Source of the DNA: Rutidosis leptorrhynchoides
Taxonomy: Eukaryota; Streptophyta; Magnoliopsida; Asterales; Asteraceae
Length of the DNA: 64,000 nucleotides
Assembly: GCF_046630445.1 (NCBI RefSeq)
Contig: NC_092333.1
Coordinates: 333,137,501-333,201,500 of the forward strand
Direction: 5' to 3'
Position 1 is the stretch's first letter; every line of letters starts with the position of its first letter. The notes beneath the pieces were generated by a model. The model was not told the DNA's origin. It ran no database searches and saw only the letters and a program-made list of their open reading frames with translations. Positions 60,015-64,000 of this stretch are shown here, in pieces. The position numbers and the translations under genes are program-made.

Positions 60015-60559
60015 TGCTCTCTCCTATTTGCTGCAATTTATACCCCCATTTCTATTTCGGAGATTCATTCTTTTGTTTTCTCTTCCCGACTTTAAATCAA
60101 GCAAATAATGGTCCAGAATTCGTAGGTATGAATTTCAGAATGAACATAATTAATGTTTTAAGAAAGAAATTTAATGGCAAAATCTTGATTTGTCAATTTA
60201 CCAGAATACTCGAAAAAGACTGAATCATCAAGAAAATATTTTCTTGATATTTTTAGAGGTTAAATAGAATATTAGAGTCGTGTAACATGGCACATGATGA
60301 CGGTATGGTCTGTGAATCGTTATCCCATTAGAAACTCAGCATGAGTTACTGTAATATAATCACGTTGATCAAGTGTCATTATATTATACTAACTCATGCT
60401 TCAGTTCCCAACATTACTTCAAAAACATTCATACTTTACACTCAGAGATTTTAGATGTTTAGAAACTAAAAGAGTTTCCTTTATGATGTGATACAGGTAA
60501 CGCGAAGAGATGAATTATTTCAGATAAGAGTAGTCATGAAAATATCTTCAGAAATATCA

Positions 60560-61290
60560 AGGGTATTTATAATGAAAGATACGATGATATCTTAGAATTT
60601 CCAATATCAATGGATGATGACGAAGATGTGTTCGTAAAGGTTTAGAGTCAGAAGCAAGGTATTTGATAACAACTTTAGCAGACATTGAATCATTTGGATT
60701 CTTTGAAGGTAGATTTCGTCCTTGTGATTTGTCCACAGCTTCCTTCATGGTTTGCTCAATCGTTTTTCAGTACCAAATCTTCTCTTTTTCTGAGATTTGT
60801 CAACACACTATTCTTTATCATCAAACTTTTGGCTGTTAAGGTCATTTACAGTTCTTGCGGCGTCATCAGCATTTTTTAAAATTTCGAGAACTAGTTGGCA
60901 GTTTAGAGTGTTTTTCAGAAACTTCACATTCGAAGTATGTAAGTCTTGGAGATAGGCGTTATATGTATATATATAACTGTTGGCGTAGAATTGCTGCGAA
61001 ATTCAAGAATAATGATTCAAGCCTTTTGGTATGGCAACTACTATTACAAGACGCAGATGAGTACATGATAGGGTTTCAATAAATAAGTATAGTGATTTTT
61101 TTTTCGGAGAGGCTTGAAGATCAATGAAGTTATTGGTATGTTTACTGCTAATGTGGCGGGATATAAAAAGTTTCTTGGTAACAATGATGAAAGGGTAATC
61201 GTTATAATAAGGCTTATTCGAATGAACAATTGAAGTTGATTTGCTGGAGCTGTGACAAAACTGTCTATTTCAGAAGGGATTGAAAAGTTA
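60560..61290 (+). pseudogene. Opposite-strand coding-like block of element D
   Basis: It is the counterpart of 47,570-48,290 in element C. It includes an acidic piece (PISMDDDED), a stretch with YIYNCWRRIAAKFKNNDSS, LLLQDADEYMIGFQ, and the zinc-knuckle-like CWSCDKTVYF. The copy is broken, and no function is proposed. Confidence 0.4.
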
Positions 61291-61735
61291 TTTTAGCTAA
61301 TAAATGCCAAAGGGTCTGACACAGATACGTGTTAAACTATGACTTTGGTTTTAAGAGTTTTTCAGGTATATAACTATGGGTAACATGTGGTTGGATCATC
61401 ATCTCGATTGTTCATTATTTGAAGTGTCTTCAGGGATTTCGGAGGGTTTGAACACAGATTGTAATCGTTAATATACATATGATGTTCTAGCACAGTTTTG
61501 AAGTCAAAGTATAGCTTTGAAAGATGTAGGAATCTAAGAGTGATGATACCGGTTATATCTCGAATTGAATTCTAAGATTTCAAAATCAGAATATGTAATT
61601 GGATTTGAATGGGTATGGTTGTTTTGATTTCTATTAAAAGAATGTATATTATTGTGAAAGTAGGGAGTATAGTGGATGATTTGCTAAATCAGGATCGATT
61701 AATGTAATATATTAATTGTGAATTTATATTTCCTG

Positions 61736-61754
61736 GGTATTACCTACCCGTTAA
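61736..61754 (-). other. Internal copy of the PPT-like motif in element D
   Basis: TTAACGGGTAGGTA on the - strand (61,754-61,741), followed by ATACCC. The position corresponds to 48,755-48,776 in element C. Confidence 0.65.
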
Positions 61755-61804
61755 AAGTTTCACAAGTAATATTTTATTCAAGGGAATTTTTATCACAGTC
61801 TTTA

Positions 61805-61807
<3 letters not shown>

Positions 61808-61874
<67 letters not shown>

Positions 61875-62345
61875 CTTCAGATATAATATAGATTTAATGA
61901 GTTAATATCATATTAAGTTCATTTGATTTTCGACTGGAACTAGAAATGAATTAATCTCTAATATTAGAGATTACATAATCTTCACGGAGTATTTCACTAC
62001 TGTGATCAATATTCCATTATTTATTCTTATTGATATTTCCTCAGTGAATCACGCTGATGCTCATAGAACTCTTGCTAACTTCGCAAGGTACAACTGATGT
62101 TTCTTAGAGAGTTTCAAGTATATCGAAGATGAAAGTGTAAAGCCAAACATTGTTATCGAATAATACACTTGATTTATTATGAAATGGAATTCATTGAATT
62201 GAAGTAGAAATTGTAGTTAACGATGGTTAAGTCGTTAATCGAAGGATTATAGCATATTAGTAATATGAATTTAACCGAGTAATATCTACCCTTTTTCAAT
62301 TCATACATAATAGCTTAATACGAAAAGATTTATGATGGTTTCAAA

Positions 62346-62397
<52 letters not shown>
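61808..62397. repeat. Two long (TA)n tracts in element D
   Basis: The tracts are 61,808-61,871 and 62,349-62,397. Element C has only short TA runs at the matching places. Confidence 0.9.
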
Positions 62398-62401
<4 letters not shown>

Positions 62402-62787
62402 CACATATAAATTCTTCAGAGGAATTGAGTTAATACTTCATAACTCATTGATACAATATACTCGTTGTTGATTCGTAATGATGTCAACGGTGATTCTTGA
62501 AATGACGGAACTTGTGATGTTATAGGTGCTGCTAGTGCTGATGATGCTGTCGGTACTGACGGTGCTAATGATGTTGACGGTACTGTTGATGCTGCTGGTA
62601 AACAAGTCTAGCTTGTAATTCGTGCACTACCCTTGTCAGGGTTTCTATTCTTCCATGTATCACCTCTATCCATCCATTCATCTTGGTTTACGATTATGAT
62701 TAGAATAAATAATCTCTAAAACTTTAGAGATTACATAATCACCGTAGAATATTTCTCCGATGAAGTTATGAATTAATACTTCATCGT

Positions 62788-63146
62788 TTGTTGTTGTTGG
62801 TACTCCTTGGTATCTATGGTGTGTGTGACGTTGATGCTCGAGGTACCGATTGTGATGTTAAGGTGTGGGATGCGGATATTGTTGGTGGTGGTAATGGTAC
62901 TGTTGGTGTTGCTGATGGTGGTACTGTTGTTGCCGGTGGTTCTGCTGGTGCTTGTAACCTTTGCACCATATTCTCTAAAGACACTACCCGAGCGCGAAGC
63001 TCGTTGACTTCTTCTATTACACTGGGATGATTGTCGGTTTGGACGAGCGGGTGAATAAGATCTAAAATGTGAGATAGTATATAATCGTGACGAGATACTA
63101 TGATAATGAGAGAGAAAATGGTGTCTCGGATAGTTTCGCCGGTAAG
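62788..63146 (-). pseudogene. gag-like coiled-coil frame of element D (partial)
   Basis: On the - strand, TDNHPSVIEEVNELRARVVS then LENMVQRLQ forms heptads of a short coiled coil, followed by a Pro/Ala/Thr-rich tail. It matches element C near 49,800-49,960. The upstream part is cut off by the inserted LTR at 63,147. Confidence 0.5.
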
Positions 63147-64000
63147 TGAAATGTCCCGTTCATATTGATTATAAACGTTCCATATTAATTGATTTCGTTG
63201 CGAGGTTTTGACCTCTATATGAGACGTTTTTCAAAGACTGCATTCGATTTTAAAACAAACCATAACCCTTAAAATATTACGACAATTATCGAAAATGATA
63301 ATCTAAAATATAGCGTTTTCACACGACCATTACATAATGGTTTACAATAATATTACACAACAATATATGTCTTCGAATGCAGTTTTTAAACAATATTATA
63401 CAAGCATGCTGACTTCAACTCTTGTCCATAAATTAGCATGTAATAGCGGAAGCTCTTAATAATCACCTGAGAATAAACATGCTTTAAACGTCAATAAAAA
63501 TGTTGGTGAGTTATAGGTATAGCCTATATATTTATCAAATCGTAATAATAGACCACAAGATTTTCATTTCCATTTCTCAATAACATGTAATCTGCATAAA
63601 AATCATTCATATGATGAACACCTGGTAACTGACCTTAACAGGATGCATATAGAATATCCCCATCATTCCGGGACTCACATCGGACATGATAAATCGAAGT
63701 ACTAAAGCATCCGTAACTCGGATGAGGCTTGTTGGGCCAAATAGATCTATCTTTAGGATTCGCGTCAATTGGTGGAAATTATCATAAACACCAATTCTTA
63801 GGCTACCAAGCTAAAAAGGGGCATATTCAGTTCGATAATTCAACATAGAATGTAACTTTGATCACTTGTGTCTATTTTGTAAAACGTTTATAAAACTGCA
63901 TGTATTCTCATCCCAAAAATAATAGATTTTAAAAGTGGGACTATAACTCACTTTTACAGATTTTTTACTTCGTCAGGAACTAAGACTTGACTACGGGTTG
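63147..64000 (-). repeat. LTR of a further chromovirus inserted in element D (runs off window)
   Basis: TGAAATGTCCCGTTC is the complement of the A/B LTR end. The following 850 bp align with the A/B LTR in reverse, with clearly more differences than between A and B. Only the 3' part of the LTR on the - strand is in view. The preceding 5 bases, GTAAG, are the expected target duplication. Confidence 0.82.

Larger units (their letters stand above)
54842..63146 (-). mobile_element. Element D: non-autonomous Ty3/gypsy-type element, related to C
   Basis: The 3' LTR (- strand) is 54,842-59,308, and the internal region runs from 59,309 to at least 63,146, where another LTR is inserted. The 5' LTR is outside the window. 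The internal part aligns with that of C over most of its length: PPT-like motif, opposite-strand block, internal hairpin and gag-like coiled coil. No RT or integrase is present. It is more diverged from C than C's two LTRs are from each other, so it is another subfamily. The 5 bases before it are CTAAA. Confidence 0.8.

Overview
The window is A/T-rich nuclear DNA from a flowering plant. The evidence is an intron-containing host kinase gene, plant Ty3/gypsy chromoviruses and Ty1/copia elements, and MITEs. The style of the LTR families suggests a daisy-family (Asteraceae) genome, but that is inference. Most of the window is LTR retrotransposons nested in each other, with one island of host sequence (about 26.7-34.9 kb).

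1-26,113 (+ strand): two copies of one Tekay-type chromovirus, here called A and B. A is the host element. Its 5' LTR begins upstream of the window, its internal region is 16,051-22,860 and its 3' LTR is 22,861-26,113. B (824-14,821) sits inside A's 5' LTR, flanked by the target duplication CAATG. A further piece of A-type LTR (10,139-11,569) lies inside B and repeats the left insertion junction. Both copies carry two extra reading frames between the 5' LTR and gag: an acidic disordered protein and an F-box protein of the plant At1g67623/At2g35280-like kind. This host-like ubiquitin-ligase adaptor on a chromovirus is the most notable content.

26,114-34,893: the tail of an older LTR, a possible stranded first exon (- strand), fragments resembling LETM1 exons (+ strand), a GC-rich MITE-like element, and one complete host gene. 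The gene is a five-exon, 601-residue ABC1/ADCK2-like kinase on the - strand with an arginine-rich N-terminus suggesting mitochondrial import. A Tourist-like MITE with a TAA target duplication lies in its upstream region.

34,894-40,809 (- strand): a Ty1/copia element that looks whole, with long gag and pol frames and near-identical LTRs. It lies directly upstream of the kinase gene, in the same orientation.

40,810-64,000: a hAT-like non-autonomous element, then a PIF/Harbinger transposase pseudogene broken into by two large gypsy elements on the - strand. C (42,176-54,223, target duplication CGTTT) and D (54,842-63,146 and beyond) have 3.5-4.5 kb LTRs and no recognisable pol, so they look non-autonomous. 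Both carry conserved coding-like segments on the opposite strand, including a hydrophobic membrane-protein frame. D is interrupted by another chromovirus LTR (63,147 to the window end). All four gypsy elements share a second, internal copy of the motif that precedes the 3' LTR, placed in a hairpin.
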